Shown: piece after piece, positions 20,781 through 30,796 of the stretch
How positions within the stretch are numbered: position 1 is the first letter of the stretch
Layout of the letters: every line of letters begins with the position of its first letter
Source: Lachnospiraceae bacterium
Lineage (GTDB): Bacteria; Bacillota; Clostridia; Lachnospirales; Lachnospiraceae
Direction: 5' to 3'
Length of the DNA stretch: 64,000 nucleotides
Assembly: GCA_024699045.1 (NCBI GenBank)
Contig: JAILQK010000019.1
Span: 1 to 64,000 of the forward strand
Notes under the pieces: model-generated
Seen by the model: the letters and a program-made list of their open reading frames with translations, nothing else
Told to the model about the DNA's origin: nothing
Databases searched by the model: none
Position numbers and translations under genes: made by a program

Positions 20781-21237
20781 ATCTGATCACTTCTTTTGAG
20801 GAGCAGATCTTGTCCGCGAGGGTAAGGATCCAGCCTTCTTTTGATCTTGGGATATGAAACAAAGTCAAAGGCCACATATGTGATGCTATCATGTCGTACT
20901 CTTTGTCGGTGATATCGAAATCACGCCGGGCGTTCATGCCTGCGATATCCGGATGATGATATCCGTGAAGCCGGTCTCCGTGGTCATGCCAGTCATATAA
21001 AAAATAATCGTGGAGCAGAGCGGCCTTTATCAGGCTTTTTTCATCCGTTTTGATCCCGAGTCTGCGATTGATCAGGAAAGCCGTATAAGCCACGCTGAGG
21101 GAATGGGCGTAGGTCGTCGTGGCACCGTGCTGAATGAAGCCGCGCATCCTGCGGACCCGGTTGTCGCCTGCCACGGGTTTGGCGTATTGCATGAAATCCT
21201 TAAGTTCATCATCCGATAATCTGAAAGAACGTTTCAT
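20755..21237 (-). CDS. HD domain-containing phosphohydrolase-like protein
   Basis: 'TTTYAHSLSVAYTAFLINRRLG...LIKAALLHDYFLYDWHD...MIASHMWPLTLFHIPRSKEGWILTLADKICS'. Confidence 0.85.
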   Translation of the reverse strand: MKRSFRLSDDELKDFMQYAKPVAGDNRVRRMRGFIQHGATTTYAHSLSVAYTAFLINRRLGIKTDEKSLIKAALLHDYFLYDWHDHGDRLHGYHHPDIAGMNARRDFDITDKEYDMIASHMWPLTLFHIPRSKEGWILTLADKICSSKEVIRSTVPSAED

Positions 21238-22085
21238 TGGGTATCATCCTCCGTCGCTGTCGAGCGGTATTTATCATACATCTCTTTAAGAGTGGCGGCA
21301 ATATGGGAAGTCACGCCGTCGGAGTTTTTGGTTTTGAAGGCCCGGATGCTCCTCATATGGTGCCTGTCTTTACGGGACATGTTTGACATATATTCGGTGA
21401 TCCCTTCAGAGATCTCTTTTTTCGCGGTCAAGGCGTTTTGCTTCGCGGTCATCGCGCCGTGTTTTGCCGCCGATACCAGAACCGAAGGACCGGTTGAGGC
21501 AAGCTCGTAACCTGACTGCATCCTTTTATCAAAGTTTTCCTGCATCATCTCGATACGCGTCAGCATATCGGTGAGGCTTGCTACCGTCACGGCGATATCG
21601 ATCCCAAGCATCAGCATGAATATCATCGCGATAAGCTCATTCAGAAGCATATGCCTGTCGAGCTCCAGCGATATGATAAAAGGAAGGATATACCTGACGA
21701 TAAATACCCCGACGAGACCAAAACCGCAGGTGGCAGGGATACAGATGCGGCCGTTGATATTTAAGGGGACATCACTGTAGTCCCACCATACCGCATGAAA
21801 AATGCGTTCCATAACGTAAGAGGTAAAGTATTCGATAAAGGCCGAGAGAAGGGCGCAGATCAGAAAGGTCTTCCAGACGGGGCCGCGATACCCTCCGGAG
21901 ATCAGACCGCTTCCGAAAAAAATCATGGCCAGTGTCACTGCCGAGCCGTATATCGGGCATATGGGTCCGAAAAGAAAGCCCCGGTTTTCCCAGTGTTTAT
22001 CCTTAAAAGTGCAGAAAATGCATTCGTAGATCCAGCCTGCAAACGAAAAAACAATAAAAATGTTAAAATATTGCGCGATTATCAT
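21234..22085 (-). CDS. Putative ABC transporter permease-like membrane protein (CmpB-type family)
   Basis: 'FSFAGWIYECIFCTFKDKHWENRGFLFGPICPIYGSAV' and 'DYSDVPLNINGRICIPATCGFGLVG' family signatures. Confidence 0.75.
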   Translation of the reverse strand: MIIAQYFNIFIVFSFAGWIYECIFCTFKDKHWENRGFLFGPICPIYGSAVTLAMIFFGSGLISGGYRGPVWKTFLICALLSAFIEYFTSYVMERIFHAVWWDYSDVPLNINGRICIPATCGFGLVGVFIVRYILPFIISLELDRHMLLNELIAMIFMLMLGIDIAVTVASLTDMLTRIEMMQENFDKRMQSGYELASTGPSVLVSAAKHGAMTAKQNALTAKKEISEGITEYMSNMSRKDRHHMRSIRAFKTKNSDGVTSHIAATLKEMYDKYRSTATEDDTQ

Positions 22086-22113
22086 GTCATATCCCTTTTT
22101 CCTTCCTCAATAC

Positions 22114-22141
22114 ATTTTATTTGTATCGAAAGGTTTGTCAA
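22114..22141 (-). promoter_or_regulatory. Sigma-A-like promoter for the 20755-22085 minus-strand genes
   Basis: On the minus strand TTGACA, 16-nt spacer, TAAAAT. Confidence 0.5.
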
Positions 22142-22307
22142 ATTCCAACGGGATCGAAGAGGTGCACCGGATGCAAAAAAAGCGCGCTTCCGACACCGCA
22201 ATACTTTTCATACAGGCCGTTTTGAGGTATCATTTAATCTGCAGGATCTGTTGAAGCGCTGGATTCCGTATGGATCGGAGCACAGGCCGCAGGAAACAAA
22301 CGGAGTC

Positions 22308-24449
22308 ATGAAAGTGAAGAAAGCTAAGATCAAAGATACAGGCAGTTCGATGCGCGTGATCCTCGTGATAGCGGGGATAATGCTGAATGTGGGTCTTGCG
22401 TATGTTACACACAGATCGAATCTGCCGTTTTTCATGGATACCATAGGGACCATAGTCGTATCGGCGACTGTGGGGATCCTTCCCGGGATCCTGACCGCGA
22501 TAATGACCAATGTTTTTTGCGGATTCTTCTTCCCGCATTCCATGTATTATTCTCTTGCGGGTGTACTGATCGCTATTTTAACCTCATTCTATTTCGAAAA
22601 CCGGGGATCAAAGGGACGGGGATTTACCGTTTTATATGTGCTCGGGATCGCGCTGATCGGCGGAGTGCTCGGGATGACGATACAATGGGGACTGCTCGGC
22701 AGGCCGCAGTTTGAGGACGTGGAGATGCTTGCGGAAACTTTCTCCGGAGAGCGCAGAGGAGCATCCTTCTATATTATGTGGCTTCTTGTTAACACGATCA
22801 TCAATATCGTGGATAAGAGCCTCACATCAGGAGCGGCGTTCTTTATAATCCGCCTTATCCCCGACAGGATCACAGAGTCCATGCAAAAAAGCGCATGGAA
22901 GCAGAAACCCCTCACAAAAGATGAGATAAACCTGCTCAAGGATAAAGCCAGAGAGGAAAAAAGGTCGCTTCGGACCAGGATGTCCCTCATGCTCATCATC
23001 GCGGCCCTTTCGCTTACGGTGATGATGATCTTTATCAGTGCCGGTCTTCACTTTGAAAAGACCGAGAAGGAATATGCCGATAATGCGATGAATGCGGCTA
23101 AGTTCGCGGCCTCGGTGGTGGAGCCGGAAATGATAGATAAATATATGTCCGAAGGAAGCGATGCGCCGGGTTATAAAGGCACGGAGGAGTTGCTTTACCG
23201 GATCCGCGATAACACTACAGGGGTCAAATATCTTTATGTGCTGAAGATCGAGGAGGAAGGCTGCCGTTTTGTCTTCGACCTTGATTCCGATGACGGAGTG
23301 GAAAGCTTCAAGCCCGGAGAATTTACACCGTTTGAAGAGAGCTTTTTACCTTATATCGAGGCGCTGAAAGCCGGGGAGGAGATAGATCCCATTGAGTCCA
23401 ACGAGATATTCGGATGGCTTCTCACCGCTTATTATCCCATAAGGAATGATGACGGGCAGACGGTCGGCTATGCGGGCGCCGATGTATCCATGAATTATCT
23501 GTCCGATTACATCAAGGAATATCTGATAAGAGTCATTTTCATTTTCTCCGGATTCATAATACTGATCCTTGTATACGGATTCCGGGTGTCGGGGCACTAC
23601 CTGATATATCCGATCGGGAGCATGGCGGCTGCGACCGAAGCTTTCATGCAGGGACAGAACGATCAGGATGCGCTTGATGACAGCGTGGACAAGCTGAAGG
23701 CGCTTGATATACATACCGGAGACGAGACAGAGAGACTCTACATCGCTATCTGCAACATGGCCTCGGGCATGGCGGAGCATATGAGGAGCATCCGGCACTA
23801 TGCCGATACAACGGCGCAGATGCAGAACGGGCTCATCGTCACAATGGCGGATCTGGTGGAGGACAGGGATTCGGATACCGGAGCGCATGTACAGAAGACC
23901 TCGGCTTATGTGAAGATCATCCTGAACGGGCTGAAGAAAAAAGGTTATTACGAGGAAAAGCTTACCCCTGAGTATATATCCGACGTAGTGATATCGGCTC
24001 CTCTCCATGATGTGGGCAAGATCAACATACCGGATGCGATACTCAACAAGCCTGGAAAGCTTACGGATGAGGAATATGAGATAATGAAGACTCACACCAC
24101 CGCCGGAAAAAGGATCATAGAGAAGGCGATCGATACAGTGCAGGGAGGAAGTTATCTCAAGGAAGCAAGGAACATGGCGGCATATCACCATGAGCGCTGG
24201 GATGGCAAGGGATACCCGGAAGGTCTTTACGGAGAGGTGATCCCTTTGTCCGCAAGGGTCATGGCGGTAGCGGATGTCTTTGATGCCCTGGCATCCCCAC
24301 GGGTATATAAGCCGGCCTTTCCGTTGGAAAAGGCACTTGCGATCATAGAGGAAGGCGCCGGAACGCAGTTCGATCCGAAATGTGTGGAGGTGTTTATGGA
24401 CTCGCTTCCTGAGGTTAAAGAGATATTGAAGAAATTCCATGGAGTTTGA
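22308..24449 (+). CDS. HD-GYP domain sensor with N-terminal ECF S-component-like TM region and Cache-like domain
   Basis: 'PLHDVGKINIPDAILNKPGKLTDEEYEIMKTHT...YHHERWDGKGYPEGLYGEVIPLSARVMAVADVFDAL'; start chosen at ATG 22308 with upstream GGAG. Confidence 0.88.
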   Translation: MKVKKAKIKDTGSSMRVILVIAGIMLNVGLAYVTHRSNLPFFMDTIGTIVVSATVGILPGILTAIMTNVFCGFFFPHSMYYSLAGVLIAILTSFYFENRGSKGRGFTVLYVLGIALIGGVLGMTIQWGLLGRPQFEDVEMLAETFSGERRGASFYIMWLLVNTIINIVDKSLTSGAAFFIIRLIPDRITESMQKSAWKQKPLTKDEINLLKDKAREEKRSLRTRMSLMLIIAALSLTVMMIFISAGLHFEKTEKEYADNAMNAAKFAASVVEPEMIDKYMSEGSDAPGYKGTEELLYRIRDNTTGVKYLYVLKIEEEGCRFVFDLDSDDGVESFKPGEFTPFEESFLPYIEALKAGEEIDPIESNEIFGWLLTAYYPIRNDDGQTVGYAGADVSMNYLSDYIKEYLIRVIFIFSGFIILILVYGFRVSGHYLIYPIGSMAAATEAFMQGQNDQDALDDSVDKLKALDIHTGDETERLYIAICNMASGMAEHMRSIRHYADTTAQMQNGLIVTMADLVEDRDSDTGAHVQKTSAYVKIILNGLKKKGYYEEKLTPEYISDVVISAPLHDVGKINIPDAILNKPGKLTDEEYEIMKTHTTAGKRIIEKAIDTVQGGSYLKEARNMAAYHHERWDGKGYPEGLYGEVIPLSARVMAVADVFDALASPRVYKPAFPLEKALAIIEEGAGTQFDPKCVEVFMDSLPEVKEILKKFHGV

Positions 24450-27400
24450 CGGGAGGATTGCGGAAGTAATGACCGGGACTAAAACGAAGCTAAGGTCAAT
24501 GATAGCGGCTGCAGTGATGCTGACGGTTTTCGGCAGCATCGATATGGCTTACGCGTCTTCGAACACTTCAGAAACAACGGAGAGTACTGTTGCTCCGGAA
24601 CAGTCCGAGTCGATGATCGGGGGCGGCTATGCGGTCACCGGTCAGCTTGATGACGTCGGATATACTGCGGAGCTTTATGATGCAACCAACGGTCTGCCAA
24701 CCTCGGATGCGAACTATATCCTTGCTACCGAAGCGGGTTATATCCTGATCGGCGGATACAGCGGGATAATACGCTATGACGGAAGCACGTTTGAGAGACT
24801 TGACGCGTCCGGCGGACTTACCAGCGGAAGAGCGATGTATGAAGATAAAAAAGGAAGGATATGGGTCGGGACCAATGACAACGGGGTCGTCCTTATGGAG
24901 GGCAATACAAGCACCCATTATACCTATCTTGACGGATTGCCTTCATCTTCGATCCGGGCATTTGCCGAGGGAGGCGACGGGATCATCTATATAGGGGCTA
25001 CGGCAGGCGTATCCTATGAGAATGAGGCCGGACAGCTGAAGGTCCTGGAGGATGACAGGCTCAAAGACAAGCTGGTGACCAATCTTTCGACGGGGGCAGA
25101 CGGGATAGTGTACGGAAATACCAAGGACGGAGAGATCTTTTCCCTGGAGGGAGGAAAGGTGTCAAGGTTCTATACCGGCGCGGAGCTCGGACTGGGACTT
25201 GTCACCGCGATCCATGCCGATCCCGGGCAAAGAGGCATCGTGTACCTCGGGACTGAGGGAAACAGTGTTTTCAAGGGAAGATTCGGAAATGATGTCGAGA
25301 ATATGGAAGAGATCTCCGTGGATCCGGCAGAAAATATCGCCTGGATAACCACGGCCTGCGGAAGGGTATGGGTCATTTCCGAGAAGACTGCGGGGTATCT
25401 TGATGAGAAAGGGACCTTCCATGTGATAGAGGGCATGCCGATGGATAATTCCATCGAAATGATGACTACGGATTATCAGGGGAATCTCTGGTTTGCTTCA
25501 TCGCGGCAGGGCGTGATGAAGGTCGTGACAAATAATTTCAAGGATGTCACGAAGATGGCCGGGCTGCCGGAGACCACGGTGAACGCTACCTGTTTCAGGG
25601 ACGGAGAGCTTTATATCGGGACAGACAACGGATTGTGCATGATAGACGGGAAAGGAAGCATCATTGAAAACGAGCTTACCGGTTTTGTCGGAGATGCCAG
25701 GATACGATGCCTTACGCTCGACGGGACGGGAAATATGTGGATATCCACTTTCACGAACGGTCTGGGACTTTTGTGTTATACCCATGACGGAAGGATCATA
25801 AGCTTTACCGAAGAGGACGGGCTTCCGGATGAGCGGATAAGGTGTACCGCTGTGGGCTCCGATGGTTCGATACTTGTCGGCACGAACGGGGGGATCGCCG
25901 TTATAAAGGACGAAAAGGTGACTTCGGTCCCCGGAGAAGGATCGGAGCTTGGTAATTCGGTGATACTTACGATCGAAGAAGGAGAGGACGGACAGATCAT
26001 TGCCGGGACAGACGGTGCCGGGATCTATATAGCAGACGGAGACAAAGTAACCTCGATAGGACGCGGGGACGGACTTACCAGTGACGTGATAATGAGGATA
26101 AAGAAGGACGATGAGCGAGGAGTTTACTGGATAGTCACATCCAATTCCATAGAGTATCTGAAGGACGGGAAGATAACAAACATAAAGAGTTTTCCTTACA
26201 ACAATAACTTTGACATATATCCCGGAAGTAACGGGGACCTCTGGGTGCTCTCTTCTTACGGGGTTTATTCCGTAAATGCGGAGGATATGCTCAATGATTC
26301 CATAACGGATTACAGACTCTACACGGTCGATAACGGTTTGACGGCCACGCCCACTGCAAATTCATTCAGCGCGCTGGATGATGAAGGGAACCTGTACATC
26401 TCGGGCAGGACAGGTGTGAGCCGTGTAAACATCGATCATTATTTTGAAAAGAACACGAAAGTCAAAACGCTTATACGATCGGTCTTCTGCAGAGACGAGG
26501 AGATCCTTCCCGATGAGGAAGGAACCTATACTCTTCCGGCGGAATCCGGACGTATCCATATCACCCCCTCGATACTGGACTATACCATGACGAATCCAAT
26601 GGTACATGTATTTCTTGAAGGAAGCGATGATGACGGTATAACCGCAGTGCAGAGCGATATCAGGACTCTTGAATACACGGGACTTAAATACGGGAATTAT
26701 ACGCTTCATATCCAGATACTCGACAGCAGTACCCGGAAGGTGATCCAGGATGATACGTTCAATATCGTAAAAACTCCCATGATAATAGAGCTTTTATCCG
26801 TAAGGATACTTCTGGTCATACTTCTGGCTGCGATCGTGGGCTTCATAGTATGGCGGATCATGACAGGGACTATCATAAGGAGACAGTATGCCGAGATCAG
26901 ACAGGCCAAAGACGAGGCGGAACGGGCAAACAGCGCCAAGTCCAGATTCCTGGCCAATATGTCCCATGAGATAAGGACTCCCATCAATACCATAATGGGA
27001 ATGGATGAGATGATAATGAGGGAGGACACGAAAGATGTGCCGAAAAGCTACTCCTCAACCGTGACGGGCTATGCACGCGATATCAAGGCCGCATCCGAGT
27101 CCCTCCTCGGACTTATCAATGATCTTCTTGATATGTCAAAGATCGAGTCCGGGAAGATGCATCTTGTGGAGCAGGAATATGACACACAGGATATGCTCCG
27201 GTCGATCGTAACGATGATAAGAGTGAGGAGCAGGGAGAAGGATCTTACATTTGACGTCTTCATCGACGGCGGACTTCCCAAAAGGCTGTACGGTGATGCG
27301 GGGAAGATAAAGCAGATCATTTTGAACCTTTTGACAAATGCGGTAAAATATACGGCTGAGGGGGGCTTTGTCCTCAGGGTGGATGTGACAGAGAGGGAGC

Positions 27401-28722
27401 AGGATCACTGCGGTCTGCGCATTTCCGTAAAGGATACGGGGATAGGTGTCAAACCTGAGGATCTGGATAAGCTCTTTACCGCCTACGAACGTCTCGATGA
27501 GGAAAAGAACAGCGGCATACAGGGGACAGGACTGGGCCTTGACATCTCCAGACGTTTTGCCGGGCTGATGGACGGAAAACTCTGGTGTGAAAGTGTCTAC
27601 GGTGAGGGCTCCGAGTTCATACTGACACTGAAACAAAAGATCGCTGACCGGACAGCGATAGGGACATTTACCGAGGAGGAGGACGAAGGCTTAAAGGGAC
27701 CGTATGTGCCCCAGTTCGTAGCGCCGGAGGCTGAAGTGCTGGTCGTCGATGACAATCCGATGAACCTTAATGTCATAAAGGGACTCCTGAAGGCTACAAG
27801 GGTCTTTGTGACGACAGCGGAAAGCGGCAAGGAATGTCTGGAAAAGATCAGGTACGGAAAGTTCGATGTAGTCCTTCTTGATCATATGATGCCGGGAATG
27901 GACGGTATCGAGACCGTGGCCCGCATCAGGGAAACGGATCCGGAGCTTCCGGTGTACGCGCTTACCGCCAATTCTACCGCGGGAGGCGAAGAGTTCTACA
28001 GATCAAAAGGCTTTAACGGTTATCTGGCAAAGCCCATAGACAGCATCGTGCTCGAGAAGGCGATAATGAAACATCTGCCTGAAGAGATCATGATGAAGCC
28101 TTCGGAAAGTGATGTGACGGAGGACCTTACCGAGCTGCCGGAGGACATGCAGTGGCTTAACGAAACGGAAGGGATATCGGTACCTTTGGGAATAAAATAT
28201 TCCGGAGGAGTGTCGTCCTTTATCTTTTCACTGAAGCTCTTTCTGGAAACCATGGATGACAGCGCAAAGGTTATCGAGGATGCCTATGAGACCGGGGATA
28301 TAAAACTGTATACGGTCAAAGTCCATGCGCTGAAGAGTTCCGCAAGGATCATCGGAGCGGAGAAGCTTTCAAAGCTTGCCGAAAGCCTGGAGGATGCCGG
28401 AAACAGAGAGGACATGGGATTCATAAACGATAATACCGGAAGGCTTCTTGAGGATTATAAAGAGTACAAGGTCAGGCTGGCTCGTCTTATGAGCAATGAT
28501 GCGGATGAGGACGATAAGGAGCCCATTCCGCGGGACGAGCTTGAAGGAGCCTATGCCGCCTTAAAAGAGGTGATCCCCCAGATGGATTACGATTCAGTGG
28601 AGATGATCCTGGAGCAGCTTAAGACATACCGCCTTCCGGATGAAGACAGGAAAAAGACGGAAGAACTCGAAAGATTACTCAAGGCTCTCGATTGGGACGC
28701 AATGGAGGCGCTTGTAGGTTGA
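24439..28722 (+). CDS. Hybrid sensor histidine kinase: beta-propeller sensor, TM, HisKA, HATPase, REC, Hpt
   Basis: Signal peptide; propeller repeats ('GRIWVGTNDNGVVLMEG', 'NLWFASSRQGVMKV', 'NMWISTFTNGLGLL'); 'FLANMSHEIRTPINTIMGM'; 'GTGLGLDISRRFAGLMDGKL'; REC 'VVLLDHMMPGMDG'; Hpt 'VHALKSSARIIGA'. Confidence 0.92.
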   Translation: MEFDGRIAEVMTGTKTKLRSMIAAAVMLTVFGSIDMAYASSNTSETTESTVAPEQSESMIGGGYAVTGQLDDVGYTAELYDATNGLPTSDANYILATEAGYILIGGYSGIIRYDGSTFERLDASGGLTSGRAMYEDKKGRIWVGTNDNGVVLMEGNTSTHYTYLDGLPSSSIRAFAEGGDGIIYIGATAGVSYENEAGQLKVLEDDRLKDKLVTNLSTGADGIVYGNTKDGEIFSLEGGKVSRFYTGAELGLGLVTAIHADPGQRGIVYLGTEGNSVFKGRFGNDVENMEEISVDPAENIAWITTACGRVWVISEKTAGYLDEKGTFHVIEGMPMDNSIEMMTTDYQGNLWFASSRQGVMKVVTNNFKDVTKMAGLPETTVNATCFRDGELYIGTDNGLCMIDGKGSIIENELTGFVGDARIRCLTLDGTGNMWISTFTNGLGLLCYTHDGRIISFTEEDGLPDERIRCTAVGSDGSILVGTNGGIAVIKDEKVTSVPGEGSELGNSVILTIEEGEDGQIIAGTDGAGIYIADGDKVTSIGRGDGLTSDVIMRIKKDDERGVYWIVTSNSIEYLKDGKITNIKSFPYNNNFDIYPGSNGDLWVLSSYGVYSVNAEDMLNDSITDYRLYTVDNGLTATPTANSFSALDDEGNLYISGRTGVSRVNIDHYFEKNTKVKTLIRSVFCRDEEILPDEEGTYTLPAESGRIHITPSILDYTMTNPMVHVFLEGSDDDGITAVQSDIRTLEYTGLKYGNYTLHIQILDSSTRKVIQDDTFNIVKTPMIIELLSVRILLVILLAAIVGFIVWRIMTGTIIRRQYAEIRQAKDEAERANSAKSRFLANMSHEIRTPINTIMGMDEMIMREDTKDVPKSYSSTVTGYARDIKAASESLLGLINDLLDMSKIESGKMHLVEQEYDTQDMLRSIVTMIRVRSREKDLTFDVFIDGGLPKRLYGDAGKIKQIILNLLTNAVKYTAEGGFVLRVDVTEREQDHCGLRISVKDTGIGVKPEDLDKLFTAYERLDEEKNSGIQGTGLGLDISRRFAGLMDGKLWCESVYGEGSEFILTLKQKIADRTAIGTFTEEEDEGLKGPYVPQFVAPEAEVLVVDDNPMNLNVIKGLLKATRVFVTTAESGKECLEKIRYGKFDVVLLDHMMPGMDGIETVARIRETDPELPVYALTANSTAGGEEFYRSKGFNGYLAKPIDSIVLEKAIMKHLPEEIMMKPSESDVTEDLTELPEDMQWLNETEGISVPLGIKYSGGVSSFIFSLKLFLETMDDSAKVIEDAYETGDIKLYTVKVHALKSSARIIGAEKLSKLAESLEDAGNREDMGFINDNTGRLLEDYKEYKVRLARLMSNDADEDDKEPIPRDELEGAYAALKEVIPQMDYDSVEMILEQLKTYRLPDEDRKKTEELERLLKALDWDAMEALVG

Positions 28723-28732
28723 AGGGAGAGAT

Positions 28733-29500
28733 ATGGCAAAAAGCAGAGTCATCGTGACGGGTGAGAAAGAGACATTTCTTATAAGGGTCCTTATAAAAAA
28801 GGTTAATGATGCGGGCATCAACTGCGATTTTGTCCCCTGGGAGATAGATGACCTTAATTCCGGACTTGATGGGGTCAGCCTTGTAACGGTATATATGGAT
28901 GAAAGCGTGAGACCGACGGAAAATGTGCTCCATTTCCTGAGTGACAAAATGTCAGAGGACGGCTGCCGCCTGATCCCGGTGGGAGAAGAAAGGGACCTGC
29001 AGTATGTTCAGAGTCATTTCCCGAGGGACATGATATACAAGAGTTTCCCCCGTCCTATAGATAACGAAGCCTATATTAAAACGGTCAAGGAGCTTACCGA
29101 TAAGGCTGCGGCCGGTGAACTCAGAAAGACCATACTCATTGTCGATGACGATCCGAACTACATGGGACTTGTGAGAGAATGGCTGAAGGGAACCTATAAG
29201 GTTGCCATGGCAAATTCCGGATTGCAGGCGATCAAATGGCTCGGTAAAAATAAGGCAGACCTTATCCTTCTCGATCATGAGATGCCGGTCACCAGCGGTC
29301 CTCAGGTCCTGGAGATGCTGAGGAGCGAAAACGATACAAAGGACATACCGGTAATGTTCCTTACCGGAAAGAGTGATAAACAAAGCGTCATGTCGGTCGT
29401 AGCACTGAAACCGGAGGGATATTTCCTTAAGAGTATCGAAAGAGAAGAGCTTTTGGAGAATCTTTGGAAATTCTTTATGCTGCATAAGAAAACCGTTTGA
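28733..29500 (+). CDS. Response regulator with N-terminal extra domain and C-terminal receiver
   Basis: 'TILIVDDDPNYMGLVREWL...ADLILLDHEMPVTSGPQVLEML...IPVMFLTGKSD'; about 130 aa N-terminal extension. Confidence 0.88.
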   Translation: MAKSRVIVTGEKETFLIRVLIKKVNDAGINCDFVPWEIDDLNSGLDGVSLVTVYMDESVRPTENVLHFLSDKMSEDGCRLIPVGEERDLQYVQSHFPRDMIYKSFPRPIDNEAYIKTVKELTDKAAAGELRKTILIVDDDPNYMGLVREWLKGTYKVAMANSGLQAIKWLGKNKADLILLDHEMPVTSGPQVLEMLRSENDTKDIPVMFLTGKSDKQSVMSVVALKPEGYFLKSIEREELLENLWKFFMLHKKTV

Positions 29501-29530
29501 AGGAAAAATTATCGTCGAGGTAAAGATGAT

Positions 29531-30745
29531 ATGACTTATTCTTCCATTGCCGTACTTGCAATACTTGTACAATTGATAATAAATCAGGATGTTATCCACA
29601 AACATGCGCAAAAGGATAATATCCCTGCCGAAAAAGAGTATCTGAGGTTCTTTTTGTCGACCATGGTCTATTATGTCACGGATGCGCTCTGGGGCATTTT
29701 TGACATGCTGCATATGACATCGATCCTTTATGCCGACACGGTCGTATACTATGTTGCAATGGCCTCCGCGGTCCTTTTATGGACACGGTACGTGATCACA
29801 TATCTTGACGAGAAAAGCATCCTGTCCAGGATGCTGCTCCGTGCGGGTCAGATCTTTTTTGCTTTTGAGATACTCTTCCTTATCGTCAATTTTTTCAGAC
29901 CGGTATTGTTCACGTTTGATGAGAACGGAGTCTATCGGCCGGGAAGCGTCAGGTATATTGCTTTAGTCATACAGATAGTGTTTTTCCTGCTGACATCGGT
30001 GTACACATTCTATGTGATGACGAAGACAGCCGGCGCGGTAAGGCGCAGGAACCGGACGATCGCGGCCTTTGGACTGATAATGGTGATCTTTATAGGCTGG
30101 CAGTATTTTTATCCTTATCTCCCGATGTATTCCGCAGGCTATCTTTTGGGCTTCTGCCTGCTTCACAGCTTCGTCCTTGAGGATGTCAAGACCGAGTACC
30201 GGATGGAGCTTGAGAATGCGCTGAAGCGGGAGAAGGAACAGAGAAAGACACTGGGATCCGTCAGGAAGCTTGCTTACACCGATCCTCTTACCGGGGTAAA
30301 GAGCAAGCATGCTTACGCTGAAAGGGAGGATGTCGTAGACCAGCTCATCGCCGACAACGTTGCGGGTGAGTTCAGCGTGGCGGTCATGGACCTTAACGGA
30401 TTAAAGGAGATCAATGATACGAGAGGACATGAAACCGGGGATGAATACATCATCACGGCCTGCAGGCTCATATGTGATCATTTCAAGCACAGTCCGGTCT
30501 ATCGTATCGGGGGAGATGAATTCGTCGTCATTATGATCGGAGAGGATCATAAGAACCGTTCCGAGATCATGAAGTCCCTTGGAGAACGGATGGAAAAGAA
30601 TGCCAGAGAGGGAAAGGTGGTCATAGCGATCGGGGTCACCGATTTCAATCCCAAAACCGACTACAGTCTCTCTACGGTCTTTAAGCGCGCAGATAAGATG
30701 ATGTATCAGAATAAAAAAGAACTCAAGAATCAGGAGCCGGCATAG
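29531..30745 (+). CDS. Membrane diguanylate cyclase (GGDEF)
   Basis: About 6-7 TM N-terminus; 'YTDPLTGVKSKHAYAERED...VYRIGGDEFVVIM' with intact GGDEF. Confidence 0.93.
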   Translation: MTYSSIAVLAILVQLIINQDVIHKHAQKDNIPAEKEYLRFFLSTMVYYVTDALWGIFDMLHMTSILYADTVVYYVAMASAVLLWTRYVITYLDEKSILSRMLLRAGQIFFAFEILFLIVNFFRPVLFTFDENGVYRPGSVRYIALVIQIVFFLLTSVYTFYVMTKTAGAVRRRNRTIAAFGLIMVIFIGWQYFYPYLPMYSAGYLLGFCLLHSFVLEDVKTEYRMELENALKREKEQRKTLGSVRKLAYTDPLTGVKSKHAYAEREDVVDQLIADNVAGEFSVAVMDLNGLKEINDTRGHETGDEYIITACRLICDHFKHSPVYRIGGDEFVVIMIGEDHKNRSEIMKSLGERMEKNAREGKVVIAIGVTDFNPKTDYSLSTVFKRADKMMYQNKKELKNQEPA

Positions 30746-30796
30746 ACACCTGACAGGGGGTGAGCCTGAGGTTCTGAGCCTGAAAGGGACATTACG

